Source of the DNA: Cavia porcellus
Taxonomy: Eukaryota; Chordata; Mammalia; Rodentia; Caviidae
DNA: 64,000 bases
Direction of reading: 5' to 3'
NCBI RefSeq assembly: GCF_034190915.1
Contig: NW_026947490.1
Location: forward strand, 62,051,494 to 62,115,493
This document shows positions 14,915 to 26,839 of the stretch, one piece after another. The stretch's first letter is position 1. Each line of letters starts with the position of its first letter. The translations under genes were made by a program, and so were the position numbers. The notes beneath the pieces are model-generated. The model searched no databases. It was not told where the DNA came from and saw nothing but the letters and a program-made list of their open reading frames with translations.

Positions 14915-15229
14915 CTATGGAAACATAATTAAGGTATAAAAAGCACCTAAAGGCTGATAACTCATGAAGCCTAACAACCATTTTTTCATATCATGGATGA
15001 ATTAATGTACCGTTTTTAATGTAAAAATTAGCAATCCTTCCATAAATAAAAGCTTATGAAATTAAAGATATATTCATAATAATATTTCTTTAATATTAAT
15101 AAAATATAAGCCCATGAAAGGAAGCCTTTAAAGTTTAGAGTTAAGAGAATTTGGATTTCAGTAACTCATCATAATAAAGGCTATCTATATAAGCCAACAG
15201 CTTATAGTAAGTGGGGAACCATTTACTAT

Positions 15230-15620
15230 ACCATCTCTCTGTAACCTGAACAAAACAAGGAGAACCCCTTTCACCTTTTTATTTAACAAAGGTCTGCTGG
15301 CCCCAGCCAGCAATCAGGAAAGAGAATGAAATAAACCACACCAAAACTGGAAAGTAAGCTGACTGTGGATGACCTGACCATGCATTACACAAAGAAAACT
15401 AAAATCCCACCAAAACACTCTTAGAAGTAATAACTAAATTCAGCAAAATTACAAGACACAAAATCAACATATAAAAATCAGTAGGGCTGTTATATGCCAA
15501 GTGAATTATCTGAAACACAAATCAAGAAAGCACCTCTTTATAAGAGCTACAATACACAAGTGAAACACCTAGAAATAACTTCAATGACAGAGATGCAGGA
15601 CCTCTACAACTGATATGGGA
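15230..15620 (+). mobile_element. L1 ORF2 fragment
   Basis: It contains the ORF2 landmark cagcaaaattacaagacac, followed by aaaatcaacatataaaaatc. Frames are broken by stops, so it is a dead fragment. An ID at 15620 separates it from the next L1 block. Confidence 0.8.
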
Positions 15621-15695
15621 GGCTGGGGGTTTAGTTCAAAGGCAGAATGCTTGTCCAGGAAGTGGGAGGCCCTGGGTTCAGTCTTCAGCACCAAA
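15620..15695 (+). repeat. ID-like SINE, diverged
   Basis: It reads aggctgggggtttagttcaa and ends cagtcttcagcacc, with an AAAAC-repeat tail. Confidence 0.8.
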
Positions 15696-15829
15696 ACATT
15701 AAAAACAAAACAAAACAAAACAAAAACCTAAAAGAAAAAAGGCAAAAACAGTTGACATGAATCAACAACAACAAAAACCCTGAATAGCCCAAGTCACCCT
15801 ACATTACACTACCCAACATCAAAACAACT

Positions 15830-16410
15830 AGGACTAGAGGTTCCATTCAACCCAGCTGTTCTGCTTTTGGGTGTCTTCCAAAAGAATTAAAAACATCATA
15901 CCACAGTGACATATGTGCACATGTTTATAGCAGCACAATTGCCAGATCTTGGAAACAACCTACATGCCCATCGACCAAGGAATGGATAAAAAAGATGTGG
16001 TGTTTTTATACAATGGAGTACTACTCAGCTATAAAGGAGGATAAACTGGACACTTTTATACATAAATAAATGCAACTTGAGACCATACTCATTAGTGAAA
16101 TAAGACACTCATTCGTAAACATCATACTGTCTGACTAGTGTGAGAAGCTGACAGTAACAACACATGTATATTGTATGTATATGTATATAAAAATAGTTAA
16201 AGACAGTTATACTACTGAGTTCTCTAAGTTCAATGCAAAGAAAGATTTGTGCTGGTATTCAAACAATTGTAAACAGATGTTCCGTGCTCTGGGTGAATGA
16301 TCTGGGGGTGACACTGTGCAACATATGTACCATTATTGCCCCGACTGATGTGTTTTCAAATTTCATTTTATTTTTTTTTTCTTGTTTTTTTTCCTTGAAA
16401 TAAAATGGAC
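15830..16410 (+). mobile_element. L1 ORF2 3' end and 3'UTR
   Basis: It carries ggataaaaaagatgtggtgt and acaatggagtactactcagc, the standard C-terminal ORF2 landmarks. It closes with a T-rich stretch and 'ccttgaaataaaat', similar to the end of the element at 26840-27510. Confidence 0.85.
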
Positions 16411-16439
16411 TTGTGAAAGAAAACAATACTATGAAAGGT

Positions 16440-17170
16440 AGTCATCAAACACAATGGTTATTGGCATAACTACAGACATACCTATGAAGGAGCAGTATAC
16501 TGTATGAATATACCCATGACCACAGCAAACTGAGTTTTGACACAATCCTGAGACCACCTCTGGGAGGACAGTCTTATAATGAATAATGCTGGGAAAACTG
16601 AGTATCTACCTGCAGAAGAAGGTAGATCTCCCATCAGGTACAAAAAAATTAAGGCGACATCGATTCAAGCTTTAAACATCAGACCTGAAAATATACAGAT
16701 ACTAGAAGAAAGCAATGGGAAATGCTTTAGTTGGGAGGACCCTAAAAGACAGGAAACAAAACTCGATAAAATCTGTTTATATCAAAGTAAAAAACTGTGG
16801 GTAGCAGATAAAACAACCAAGAGAGTGCAGGATCAACCTGTAAAATGGGAGAAAATTCTCTGCAAACTTCTTTTGTAACTGACAAGGACTTAGCATCAGC
16901 GTATATAAGGAATCCCAAAAATTAAAGAGCAAAAACTCATACAACCTATGTAAAAAAAGATGAGCAGATTTAAACAGTCATTTCTCAAAACGTATGATGC
17001 CAACAGATACCATCATCAACACGAAAATGAACATCAAAACCACACACCTCTTTACCTCAGTAGGAATGGCTGTTATGAGAATAAAGACAAGTGTTGGTGA
17101 AAGCAGAGAAAATATAAATTAGTATATCTACTATGAAAAAAGTATGGAGGTTCCTCAAAAAATATATATA
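16440..17170 (+). mobile_element. L1 ORF2 fragment (second piece)
   Basis: The frame at 16579-16878 reads an ORF2-like stretch, and downstream 'catcatcaacacgaaaatga' is the usual L1 context. The order relative to 15830-16410 shows two separate insertions or a rearranged element. Confidence 0.75.
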
Positions 17171-17204
17171 TAACTACCACGATATATCAATACATTGCTG
17201 GGCT

Positions 17205-17312
17205 GCGCATGGTGGCATATGCCTGTAATCCCAGCACTTGAGAGGCTGAGGCAGGATTTACTTTGAGTTTGAGGCCAGCCTGGGCTACAAAGTGAGGCCC
17301 TGTTTCAAAAAC
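17205..17312 (+). repeat. B1-like SINE without internal duplication
   Basis: It reads gcgcatggtggcatatgcct and one block only (gaggccagcctgggctacaa), ending ccctgtttcaaaaac. Confidence 0.88.
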
Positions 17313-17324
17313 AAACAGACCCTG

Positions 17325-17505
17325 GATACATACCCAAAGGAAATTAAATCAGTACAACAAAGAGACATCTTCACGCCATGGTGACCACATAACTATTCCC
17401 AATGGTCAAGAAATGGAAACCACCTCAGAGTTCATCACCTGATTAATGAGTTATAGACATGGCCCACGATACAAGAGAATGCTATTCAGGCATAAAAAAG
17501 AATCA
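17325..17505 (+). mobile_element. L1 ORF2 3' fragment
   Basis: The text gatacatacccaaaggaaat and the 'gagaatgctattcaggcata' block match the end of ORF2. It continues the L1 at 16440-17170, split by the B1 between them. Confidence 0.7.
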
Positions 17506-17509
17506 AAGT

Positions 17510-17612
17510 CCAGTTAGGCATGACGGCACATGCCTATAAATCCTAGCACTTGGAGGCAAGAATGTGGAGCTGGCCTGGGCAGTTGAATAACTTAATGAGA
17601 CCATGCCTCTAA
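17510..17612 (+). repeat. B1-like SINE, diverged
   Basis: It reads agttaggcatgacggcacat and a shortened block with cttggaggcaag. Confidence 0.75.
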
Positions 17613-17624
17613 GTAAGAAAACAA

Positions 17625-17710
17625 AAAGGAAGAGAAGAGACAGGAGAGCAGAAGGGAGGGGAGGAAAGATGTAGGAAGGGGAAGAAAGGGGGAAAAAAGG
17701 GTTCCGTTCT
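17625..17710 (+). repeat. Purine-rich (GGA)-type low-complexity tract
   Basis: About 85 bases are almost only A and G (for example gggaggggaggaaagatg). It follows the B1 at 17510-17612 and may have grown from its tail. Confidence 0.85.
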
Positions 17711-17811
17711 CAGTACTGTGAGGGAAAAAAAAGAAAATCTTGTCATTCCTTGGTGACATAGATAGTAATTGAGATTATTTTCACTGAATTCAGCCAGGTA
17801 CAGAAAGACAA

Positions 17812-17965
17812 GGACCACACTGAGCAGTGGCACATGCCTGTAATCCCAGCTCTTGGGAGGCTGAGGCAGGATGGTCATTAAAAGTTTGAGACCAGCCTGA
17901 GTTACACAATGAGTTCAAGGCCAGCCTGAACTGCAAAGTGAAACCCTGTTTCAAAAAGACCAAAA
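17812..17965 (+). repeat. B1-like SINE, full length
   Basis: It reads gaccacactgagcagtggca and both duplication blocks (gagaccagcctgagttacac, caaggccagcctgaactgca), with the tail 'caaaaagaccaaaag' seen in several copies here. Confidence 0.92.
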
Positions 17966-18169
17966 GAAACCCCAGCAAGAACCACATGGTCTCACTCATA
18001 AGTGATATCTAAAGGCAGCTGTTCTCACAGAAGTTTCAGGTGGAATAGTGGCGGCCACAGCAGGTAACACTGGGCTGGAGCAGGGCTCCAAGGCTGACCA
18101 ATGCGCATCACACTACAGGGAGACAGGAGCAAGAATTCTGGTGTGTTTATTACACGATGAGTGCCTAGA

Positions 18170-18660
18170 GACAATTGTTTTCTTTTTGTTACAGCTTTAT
18201 TAAGATGCACTTCACATGCTGTATGCAATGCAAATGTTTTTAGCGTATTCATAGGTATGTACATAACCCTTGTGCCTGTCAATGTTAGACCACTACTATT
18301 ACAACGCACTCCTTTTTAATTCAATTCTTAGTAAAGATTTTACTTAATTCTTCCACACTTTCTGAACCATTTTAACAATGTTAAATGTGTGACTGATACG
18401 AAATGTATTCACTGTGCTGTGCAACTATCATCCACTACTCATTCCCAAAAGTTTTTATCTTCTCAAACTGAAACTGCACCCAGTAAACAGGAGCTCCCTA
18501 TCGCCTCAAGCCCCAACACCTGACAACCACTGTTATATCTTCTGTCACTATGTACGGGCCACTGTGAGCACCTTCTAAGTGGAATCACACAGCACGTGTC
18601 CTACAGGCTAGAAATTACAATGTCCTGTACATTTTTAAAACCTAGAAGAATCTGAGCCTC
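18170..18660 (-). mobile_element. Old L1 fragment (antisense)
   Basis: The plus strand has gctttattaagatgcacttc, then 'gtgctgtgcaactatcatcc' and 'ggaatcacacagcacgtgtc', landmarks of reversed ancient L1M ORF2/3' sequence. Confidence 0.65.
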
Positions 18661-18779
18661 TTCACCATAAAGAAAAGATCAATGTATGAAGATGTTTTGC
18701 CTGAGTCAATCATTATGCAGTGTATACATGTATCAAAACATCACACAGCACCCATTAATATGTACAATGTTTTAAGTTT

Positions 18780-19340
18780 TTATGGATGAGTTAAAAACAA
18801 ATAATTGTCATGGGCCGCAAACTATTCCAAAAAGAACTGGTCTGACAATGATTACAAATGTTCCCACAGTAATTCATGGCACACATTCCTCAGAGGTGTG
18901 CCCTTCACCAATGTCACTCCCTAAAATGATTGACAGCTCTGTTCATCCAGTAGATAAGCTCTGCGGCCCTGCCTTCCACCCAAGTGCACAGGTCTCTCAC
19001 ACAATGAGAGGAGGAAGACAAACTGGAGTCAGGAACAGGATGTGGCTACACCAGGACACTGTAATGGCAAGTGACATAAACCAAGCAAACAGGCTTACGC
19101 ATCGTATGGTTTCTCTAAGACAAGAAACCCAGAGTATAAATGCAGAGCAAAATAAAAGATAGGTAACAGGAGGGAGGAGACAGAGCATTCTCAAATGGGG
19201 ATCAAGACAGAGGGTGAGAGTGGGGAAGGAAAGGAGATGAAAAAAGGAAATAAGTTATGTACATGTAACAACTCTACACCAGAAATATAAACATTATGTA
19301 CCACAAATATGTACTAATAAGAATAAATTTTAAAAAAGAA
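18780..19340 (+). mobile_element. L1 3'UTR-like tail
   Basis: It is A-rich sequence with 'ggaggagacagagcattctc', ending 'gtaccacaaatatgtactaa'. It resembles the tails at 25030-25180 and 47500-47665. Confidence 0.5.
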
Positions 19341-19421
19341 ATTTAGGGAGATTTGTTATGATACCTCTATATTCCTTTACAGTTACAAGGAGACCTACGA
19401 TCACCTCTTTGGTTTGGTTTT

Positions 19422-19545
19422 GTTCTTTTTTTCAAGGCAAGATCTCACTGTGGAGTCCAGGCTGGTCTCCAACCCATAAGCCATATTCTCTGCCCCACCT
19501 CCCAAGTACTGAGACTGCGCAGGCATGCGTTATCACATTCACCTG
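19422..19545 (-). repeat. B1-like SINE
   Basis: The plus strand reads ttttttcaaggcaagatctc and cacctcccaagtactgagac, an antisense B1. Confidence 0.8.
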
Positions 19546-20607
19546 GTCACTGCAAATGCTCCAACTTGCGCAGGTTCCAATTTAGTTGAAAGCATAACCG
19601 CAATGCTACCTTAATCACATCAGGAACCACAGGTGGATGGATATTCACTGTTCTAACTACAGAAGCAGGAACTTGAGAGGCTGGGGTACAGCTAGTGCTA
19701 GAGGACAAGACCAAAACCACAGATTTGATTCCCAGCCACTTAGAAAATAAGTTAATGTATGAAAAGGAAGAATGAAAAAAAGAAAAGAAAAAAGCCACAG
19801 TGCAACAGCTGGGCCCTCAGTGAGGAGCGTGTACTGCCAATATTCATGCCCTGATCAAACCAATACACTGAGAAAGGTGCACCTCATTATTAGAAATCTT
19901 CTACCCTGCTCTAGAATAGTTTCTTTAATTAATACTTCTTCTACAAAGAGGACAACAGAAAATATATTATTAAATATATTATTAGCATTCCCTCATAAAA
20001 GCTGCTACTTCATCATAAAAGGAATTTCTAACATTTAAAAAAAGCACTGAGGCAATAACCTTTGTGTATTAGTGCCCCTCCCTGCCTCTGCTTCCTTCTA
20101 AGCCTCTTTTATTCTTCCTTTAATTATCTGGATATTCTGGGAAAAGCCTCTTGTACACGAATTAAACGGCTCCAGTAATTCTGCAGCCAGAATCTCACAC
20201 AGAAAGCCTCTATCTCAAACAGGTCTCAAACAGTGAGTTCATGTCTTCTGCTTCTCATCATCTGGTTTCTTTGTAAGCCCACGTTCAACCTGGTGCAACA
20301 GTGATCTACCTTGGAGCACTACTTGGAACACACCATGGTTTTGGTTTTGTTACTGAACTTTGCCTAGGACCAACGATGTCAGTGAAGGATGGGAGTTACT
20401 TGAACGTTTGAAAAACCAGGTAACCTAAAGTTCTTTTCACGCCCAAGGCCTGCGTCCCTGCTCAGCCCTAGGAAATGTTCACTTCTGCTATCTGCGACAC
20501 TCTTACCGTTTGTCCCTAATCTCAGAAAGCCCACATAAAAGTGGGATTAGAGAGACTACCTTGCATAAATACTGGCATTCTGAGTACTTAAGAACTAAAT
20601 TAAGCCA

Positions 20608-20712
20608 AGTGCACACACACACATTTGCAGTCTCAGCTTGTTGGGAACCTGAGGCTGGCGGACTACAAGTTTGAGTCCAGCATGGGCAACTCAGTGAGAT
20701 TCTACCTCAAAA
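20608..20712 (+). repeat. B1-like SINE, diverged
   Basis: The promoter half carries a short CA expansion (gcacacacacacatttgcag), and the element ends gattctacctcaaaac. Confidence 0.75.
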
Positions 20713-21013
20713 CAGGGGGGGAAAAAAAAAGAAAGAAAAAACACGGTTGAGGACCCAACTCAGAGCAAAGGCCCTGGGTTCAATGCACAACACCACGCGC
20801 ACGTGCGCACCCCCCCTACACACACACACATGCCCTAAATCATCCTTCCTACAAGAACAACAGCTGAACCCACAACCTGAAGGCCATAATTACACAATCA
20901 ATGAACTCAGCACATTTGATAGCAGCATGAAAAGTTCTATACAAAGTCCTAACTTTGATGAATTTCTATTAGGCTAACAGATAATGAAAGTCAATTATAA
21001 AATAATGCTGTTA

Positions 21014-21148
21014 GGGGCTGGGGATTTAGCTCAGCGGCATAAGCGCCTGCCTTATAAGCAGGCAGTCGTGAGTTCGATCCCCGGTACCGATAAAAAGGAA
21101 AAAGACCAAAAAAAATAAATAAAAAAATAAAAATAAAAAATAAAAAAT
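21014..21148 (+). repeat. Young ID SINE with 16-bp target duplication
   Basis: It has a full-length core and tail gataaaaaggaaaaagac, then AAATA repeats. The site aaaataatgctgttag is present on both sides (20999-21014 and 21149-21164). Confidence 0.95.
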
Positions 21149-21285
21149 AAAATAATGCTGTTAGTAATTCATAAAAGCATTGAATTGACATTAGGAATAA
21201 ATTCAGGTCTTGCCTAAGAACAAGGAACCCAGACAGTCTGAGCCTGGAGAAAAAACATGAAGAACTTTTAGAAAAATGGTTTACT

Positions 21286-21430
21286 ATCAGGCGAGGTGAT
21301 AATGCCTGTAATCCCAGTGCTTGGGGGACTGAGAGGTAGGAGAATTGCTGGAGTTCAAGGCCACTCTGGGGTACAAATTAAGTTCAAGGCCAGCTTGAAC
21401 TGCATAGTGAAAGTCAGTCTCAAAAAGACC
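21286..21430 (+). repeat. B1-like SINE, full length
   Basis: It opens atcaggcgaggtgataatgc, has both duplication blocks and ends 'ctcaaaaagacccccccc'. Confidence 0.9.
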
Positions 21431-21529
21431 CCCCCCAAAAAAGGAAAGAAATAAAGAAAAGAAGCATGGCTTATTAGAACCCCACATCCCCCCCGAAAAA
21501 AGAAAGAAAGAAAAACAAACATTGCGCAT

Positions 21530-21622
21530 ACCTATAATCTTAGCTGTTTAGGAAACTGAGACAGGAAGACCAAAGTTCTAGGCCAACCTGGGCACATTAG
21601 TGAGATCCTGTCTCAAATTTAA
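21530..21622 (+). repeat. B1-like SINE, 5' truncated
   Basis: It starts in the promoter region at acctataatcttagctgttt and ends ctgtctcaaattt. Confidence 0.78.
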
Positions 21623-21760
21623 AAAGGGCTATGGAGGAAGGTACTAGCTATCACTAGCTGGTATTTTACATGTTAATAGGAACACAATGAAGTGTTCCCA
21701 ATAAAGCAGCAAGAAGAACAAAGCTGAGAGATTAAACAAACAACAACAAAACCAGACATA

Positions 21761-21859
21761 GTACTTCTGTGCATATATACTAAAATTAGAACACGCGAAG
21801 AACATTAGTGTGGTCCCTGCACAAGGATGACACGCAAATTTGTGAAGCCTTCCGTATTT
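21761..21859 (+). pseudogene. U6 snRNA pseudogene
   Basis: It contains catatatactaaaattagaa, then 'gcacaaggatgacacgcaaa' and 'ttgtgaagccttccgtattt', which follow U6 snRNA almost base for base. The 5' stem-loop (gtgctcgcttcgg in real U6) is damaged and several internal bases differ. An A-run follows at once, as in L1-copied snRNA pseudogenes. It lacks the pol III terminator T-run and an obvious promoter, so it is not a working gene. Confidence 0.93.
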
Positions 21860-21902
21860 AAAAAACACCCAGACTGCAGTGGTAAAATTCATCAAGGCCT
21901 TA

Positions 21903-22025
21903 GCCAGGCATGATGGCACAGCCCAGTCTCAGCTCCCCAGAAGGCTGAGGGTGCTGGGTGCCCTTGTATCAGGAGTTCAGGGTCAGCTAGAGCACAACAA
22001 AAGGCTTTCTAGAGCCAAGCTCAAA
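21903..22025 (+). repeat. B1-like SINE, diverged
   Basis: It reads agccaggcatgatggcacag and a degraded 'gttcagggtcagctagagca' block. Confidence 0.7.
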
Positions 22026-23011
22026 AAACAGACCAGGTTTGCAATAGTCACTAAAAAACTTAGGCCCAGGTGGAAGGACACTGGGCAGCAGCCACCGAGC
22101 TGACAGCCTCCACAGGCCCTTGAGCCTTGCTCCAGCTCCACCCAAGCATGTCTGACAAGCCAATGAGCCTGAGAGGAAGAACGTAATGAGGTCAAAATAA
22201 GCAGGTGAAGCCAAGAGGATGATCCCATGCCTTCCAAAGCAAAGGTCCAATAGGACAGACAGGCAGGGGAATTGTGGGGAGGCATGTGCAGCCAGTAAGA
22301 ACTGTGCATTCCACAAGCTCTGCCTCCTTCTGTTTCTTTTAACTATTTACCCTTATAAGATGCACAGACATCGGGTCGGGCTTAGGTGGCTATGCTGGCC
22401 CTTATCCCCTCCACGTCTACATATGATGGAGGACAGCTGGCTGGGAGGATAGTGAAACCCTGCCCAAGCTACACGCATTCACCAGCCTTCCTATCCTGAG
22501 GAGAGGCTTACACTTACTAACCTCAGTGTGGCATTCATTTATCCCTATACCGACAATGAGACCACTGTCCCAGGCAAGCACCACAGAGGGTCTAAGAGTA
22601 AGGTGGCCCTGCCCTCAGAGCCTGGCCACAGCCCAACCCACCCCACCTCCAAAAGCTACTCAAGTCAAGAGAAGCTTCAGCCTCACTGAGAGTGGATAAA
22701 ATTAAGTGGAGGTGAGTGATGTCGTGCAAACAGAAAATTCACCAAGCTCTCTAAATGAATTTTTAAAAATTTTTAAAAATGAATTTAGTAATTTTAAATC
22801 TTTAAAAATTTGGTAATACATATAATGCATGACTTCCACTGTTAGGAAAAAATATACTTAAAGAAGATAAAATGATTTCTTTCAATAATACAGCTATAAA
22901 AACTTGGGAAAGTTAACAATGATAACAGATGACAAGAATGAGAAAACAATTTGGAATATTCCATTTCTCAGTAATGTAATTACATTATCACTTGTGTGCT
23001 TTGAAATAAGC

Positions 23012-23122
23012 CAAATATGGTGGAACACACTCATGATCCCAGCACCATGAGAGGCTGAGGCAGGTGAACCGCAAGTTCAAGCCCAACCTGAACAACTTAG
23101 TAAGATCTTGTCTCAAAACAAA
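23012..23122 (+). repeat. B1-like SINE without duplication
   Basis: It reads aatatggtggaacacactca and ends agatcttgtctcaaaac. Confidence 0.82.
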
Positions 23123-23455
23123 TAAAAAAGGCCTGATGGTCTAGCTCAGTGTGAAAGCTCTAACTCTCCAGATAAAAACAAAACAAAACCACTTTCCGGT
23201 GGTTAGCTGACAGCAGATCTGGGGGAAAAATGCATAGGCTGTGTCTGGACCACTCTGGAACAAGAGAGATGTCGACACCAACTCGGGTTGCATCAAAAAT
23301 TGCACAACAGCCAAAGAGAAGCCATCTACACTGAAGTGAAATAAGACAGAGAATAAGTACTTATCAAGTATTTTTGAGTTTACTGTGATATATTTTTTAA
23401 AGGAAAGCTCAGCTGAACATGACAGCAAAACAATTTGCTCAAAAACTAGCCAGTT

Positions 23456-23598
23456 GGTTGGGCGTGGTAACATACATCTGTAACCCCAGCGCTCCAGAGG
23501 CAGAGACTGGAGAATTGCCATGAGTTTGAGGCTGGCCTGGGCTACAAAGTGAGTTCAAGGCTAATCCTATCTCAAAAACATTTAAAAAAAAAAAAAAA
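23456..23598 (+). repeat. B1-like SINE with A-run
   Basis: It begins ggttgggcgtggtaacatac and ends in a pure A-run at 23584-23599. A second partial B1 (23600-23700) follows directly. Confidence 0.85.
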
Positions 23599-23708
23599 AA
23601 CAGCCAGCTGGGGGTTTGGAGGAGCCTGCAGAGAGTGCCCAGGAGGGAGGCCAACTCAAGCCTAGCCTGAGTAATCTGCCAAGATCCTGTCTCAAAATCC
23701 CACGAAAG

Positions 23709-23785
23709 GGCTGGGGATGTAGCGCAGTACCAGCACACTCGCCCAGCATGTGCAACGACCTAGGTTCAATACCCAGTAACACAAG
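23709..23785 (+). repeat. ID-like SINE
   Basis: It reads gggctggggatgtagcgcag and ends ggttcaatacccagtaac. It is an intermediate-age copy without the young tail. Confidence 0.85.
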
Positions 23786-24386
23786 AAAGAAAAGAAACTA
23801 AGAATGTGAAAGGAGCACGAAGTTGCTTTGTCCTTATTTTTACACGAAGAAACCAAATACTATAGTAGATGAGTGGGGTGTACGAATATAATTTTTAAAG
23901 GTAATATATCAAAACTAACCAACAGACATATTTAAAAATTGTACTAAGTTAACTGAGGTCAAATTGAGTCAAAATCAGAAATTTCAGAAGAATATCCAGT
24001 CCTTCCAGAGAGATCAAACCGGAGTGTGAAGAAGTCCTGGGTAGGCCAATGTGTAGGAAACTGCACAGAAGAACATAGTGAAACAAACGTGCCCACTAAG
24101 GCAGGCAGCAAGCCTGAGACCACAGCCTGCAAGTTAGGAGAAGAAAACAGCGGCAACCACAAGAGGGCAGCCTGTCGGTGAAAAGCCCCAACACAGAGCT
24201 TTTAGAAAACAAACAACTTCTAACTACAGAGTCCATGGAGTCATATTTAGCTGATAAAACCATAAAGATTGAAGATGATGACTGGAATAAAAAAAAAAAA
24301 ACATAAAGAAACAAGAAAGCAATAACCTTAGACTAATGATTACATGCGGGTAAAGCGTCAGAAAAGGGATTTTTGTCATGCCTTGT

Positions 24387-25279
24387 ATTTTTCTATTTCT
24401 TGATCTGGGTGGCAGCTACAAGGGTATGCATCTTATAATCATTCATTAACGTGAGTGCCACTCGGCTCTGTGTGTCTATGTTTCAGTTTACAATAAGAAG
24501 TTTAATACTTACACACACAGCGCAAAACCCCCTCAAAAGTCCAAAGGAAAACTGAAATGAAAAAAATACCTGAAAGAATACAGAAGAGCACAAGATAGAT
24601 GAAAAGTTACTAGATGACAATGAATGTAGTCATAAAGACAGTAAACCCGATATTTAGTCAACAACGTAAGTTCAAAACATGTAAAACTACAACTCACAAA
24701 AGAAAAATCACTGCACACAACAGGCAGAAACTTTTTAAAATACATCTCACAGAAACTGAGTTACAAAATAAAGATTTCTAACTGAAATTTAACTTATCTA
24801 ACATTATCTTTTTCCTCAACATAATCTTTAACATAATAATCACAATAGAAAAATACTATCAGGTACCCTATCTTATATTATTCCAGATTCAAAGAGGAAG
24901 AAAGAATTTTGAAAACCGGTTTTCAGTATCTGTAGACATGTAAGCAATTCCTTTCACCTGCAAGTAAAAATATCTCTACTTTCTTCAGTTTATAATTTAC
25001 TTTTCTGTTTATAATTTAATGTATTCCAAAGCTTTTGTAAATGAAGGGAACAGGAGTAGAATAAAGGGTAAAGAAAGGGGAGGAAATCAAGATAAAACAT
25101 ACACAGATACAAATCCTGTACAATGATTATGAACATTTGTATATCTTAAAATGTATCAATAAACTTAATCAATTTTTAAAAAATCAATGTATTCCAGTGT
25201 TCCATCAGAGTATGGCAGAGTGAGTGCTGCTACTAATGTTTCCAATTATTGGTTTGGTTATGCATGCATTTTTATATAT
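24387..25279 (+). repeat. Left arm of large inverted repeat
   Basis: These 893 bases match the reverse complement of 29006-29904. By eye I count only three substitutions and two small indels (2 and 4 bp), so identity is above 99%. The arm includes an L1-like 3' tail (25030-25180, ending caataaacttaatc) and otherwise unassigned AT-rich sequence. No open frame in it looks protein-coding. It ends at a young ID insertion. Confidence 0.95.
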
Positions 25280-25301
25280 CATAAAAATACTAAGGGGGGG
25301 G

Positions 25302-25402
25302 CTGGGGATTTAGCTCAGCAGCTAAGCGCCTGCCTTGCAAGCAGGAGTCATGAGTTTGATCCCTGGTACCGATAAAAAAGGAAAAAGACAAAAAAAAAAA
25401 AA
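25302..25402 (+). repeat. Young ID SINE (first of a tandem pair)
   Basis: It follows a G-run (aagggggggg) and has the tail gataaaaaaggaaaaagac plus an A-run. It lies directly at the inner edge of the inverted-repeat left arm. Confidence 0.93.
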
Positions 25403-25412
25403 AAAACTAATG

Positions 25413-25498
25413 GGGCTGGGGATTTAGCTCAACAGCATAAGCACCTGCCTTGCAAGTGCACAGTCGTGAGTTCAATCCCTGGTACAAAAAAAAACTAA
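25413..25498 (+). repeat. ID SINE (second of a tandem pair)
   Basis: It reads ggggctggggatttagctca and ends 'ttcaatccctggtac' with an A-run. The motif actaa occurs before the first ID, between the two, and after the second, as expected if both used the same target. Confidence 0.92.
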
Positions 25499-25844
25499 CA
25501 TTCTCACACTGTAATTTTAGGTTCACAAAATTAAGTGTTTTATTTACTAATAAAATTACAAACAATGTTATGTTGTTTCTACACAAAAAGTCCTTGCTTA
25601 CTAGTCCTATACTAGTATAAAAGGTAAATACATGAATTGTTTTTTATCTTCCCTAGTGAATGACGTAAGCACTATAAAAAATATTGAAAGCTATTTATAT
25701 TGCTTTTCTCTCCCCTATATATTAAACACATTCTCTGATTTTGGATAATCAATAAAATTTTGTGTGCAGTTTATAATGCTACCATGAATAACAAAATTAA
25801 GAGCTGTTTCACGGCCTTTTTATTGTTTGTTTTTGAGTACTGGG

Positions 25845-25915
25845 GCCTAAATGCAGAGGCTCTTGTATTCTAGGCAAGTACTCCACCACTGAATACTATT
25901 TCTATTTTTCCCATT
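25845..25915 (-). repeat. ID-like SINE, old
   Basis: The plus strand gagtactggggcctaaatgc and 'aagtactccaccactgaat' is a degraded antisense ID. Confidence 0.6.
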
Positions 25916-26568
25916 CAGTAAAATAATGAAGTATGGTACAATTCTATGTGTGATGAGAGACTCCAGACTCTAAAGACATGAAGGCTTTACAATATGTGTT
26001 CATACAGCCAAACTTATATTAGGAATTCCTCCTTTTTTTCTGCTGATTAGAATCAAATCGCCCAACGATGAGTCTAAGATTATATTTAGCTAAAAGAGGG
26101 ACAAAACACATTACTTTGGTACAATAATTATAAAACTAATGGAGGTACGGAATAGCAGTCCAAAATGTAGGAAAAGAGGCTTCTCATTAGTGTCACAAAA
26201 CCATTCTGTGTGGTGAAAGTAAGCATTTAGCAGTTAAGCATCTCAAGGCCAACCAAACAACTGTGTACAGCTAGCTGGAACATCAAGCCGACATAGGGTG
26301 CACATCTACAATCCCAGCACTCAGGGGACTACCTCACAACAGAAGACCAGCTGGGCCCAGGACTCAATCCCCACTACCAGGGAATCAAATTAAGACCATC
26401 AGAATCCGCTAACCTCCAACCTAGCTGCCCATCCAAACAATTCAGAGACAGAATGAGAATTTAAAAATGAAAGACAGGGCAGCCTGAGAATCATTTTCCT
26501 GAATATAACTATGAATTCTGTGTCTGATATTAGCTGCAATACCTAGGACTATAAGAAAAGCAAAACAA

Positions 26569-26660
26569 GGGGCTGGGGATTTAGCTCAGCGGCATAAGCA
26601 CCTGCCTTGCAAGCAGGCAGTCATGAGTTCGATCCCTAGTACCGATAAAAAGTTAAAAAA
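26569..26660 (+). repeat. Young ID SINE
   Basis: It reads aaggggctggggatttagct through 'tcgatccctagtaccgataa'. The tail is shortened. Related aaaagcaaaac sequence occurs on both sides and may be the target duplication. Confidence 0.92.
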
Positions 26661-26839
26661 GAGCAATGAAAAGCAAAACCCTCAAAGGAAAACAAGCAAA
26701 CCAAACCAAACCAAACTCTTACCTAAAACAGGCAGTTTCAACCTGAAAAATATACTGCAGAGTTGTATAAGTGACGTAAGTTAACTGCATCTATTACCAA
26801 GTGATCAAAGGTTAAGTATACAGGTTCGAAAGTTTAGAC

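Noticed and set aside
16579..16878. 99-codon open frame on the plus strand
   Set aside because: It is a surviving piece of L1 ORF2 in a dead element, not a host gene.
18782..19162. 126-codon open frame on the plus strand
   Set aside because: It lies in an L1 3'UTR-like tail and has no recognisable domain.
21014..21085. tRNA-like sequence (ggggatttagctcagcggca...gagttcgatccc)
   Set aside because: It has tRNA A and B boxes but belongs to the ID SINE family with dozens of copies, and the 3' half does not form a proper acceptor stem.
22741..22800. AT palindrome-like text (tttttaaaaatttttaaaaa)
   Set aside because: It is low-complexity A/T runs with no flanking symmetry, so not a meaningful inverted repeat.
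23141..23521. 126-codon open frame on the minus strand
   Set aside because: It starts in B1 antisense sequence and continues through intronic DNA, with no coding signature.
24533..24745. 70-codon frame in the left palindrome arm, repeated at 29544-29789
   Set aside because: The two frames are alike only because the DNA is an inverted repeat. The sequence is not protein-like, so this is not a conserved gene pair.
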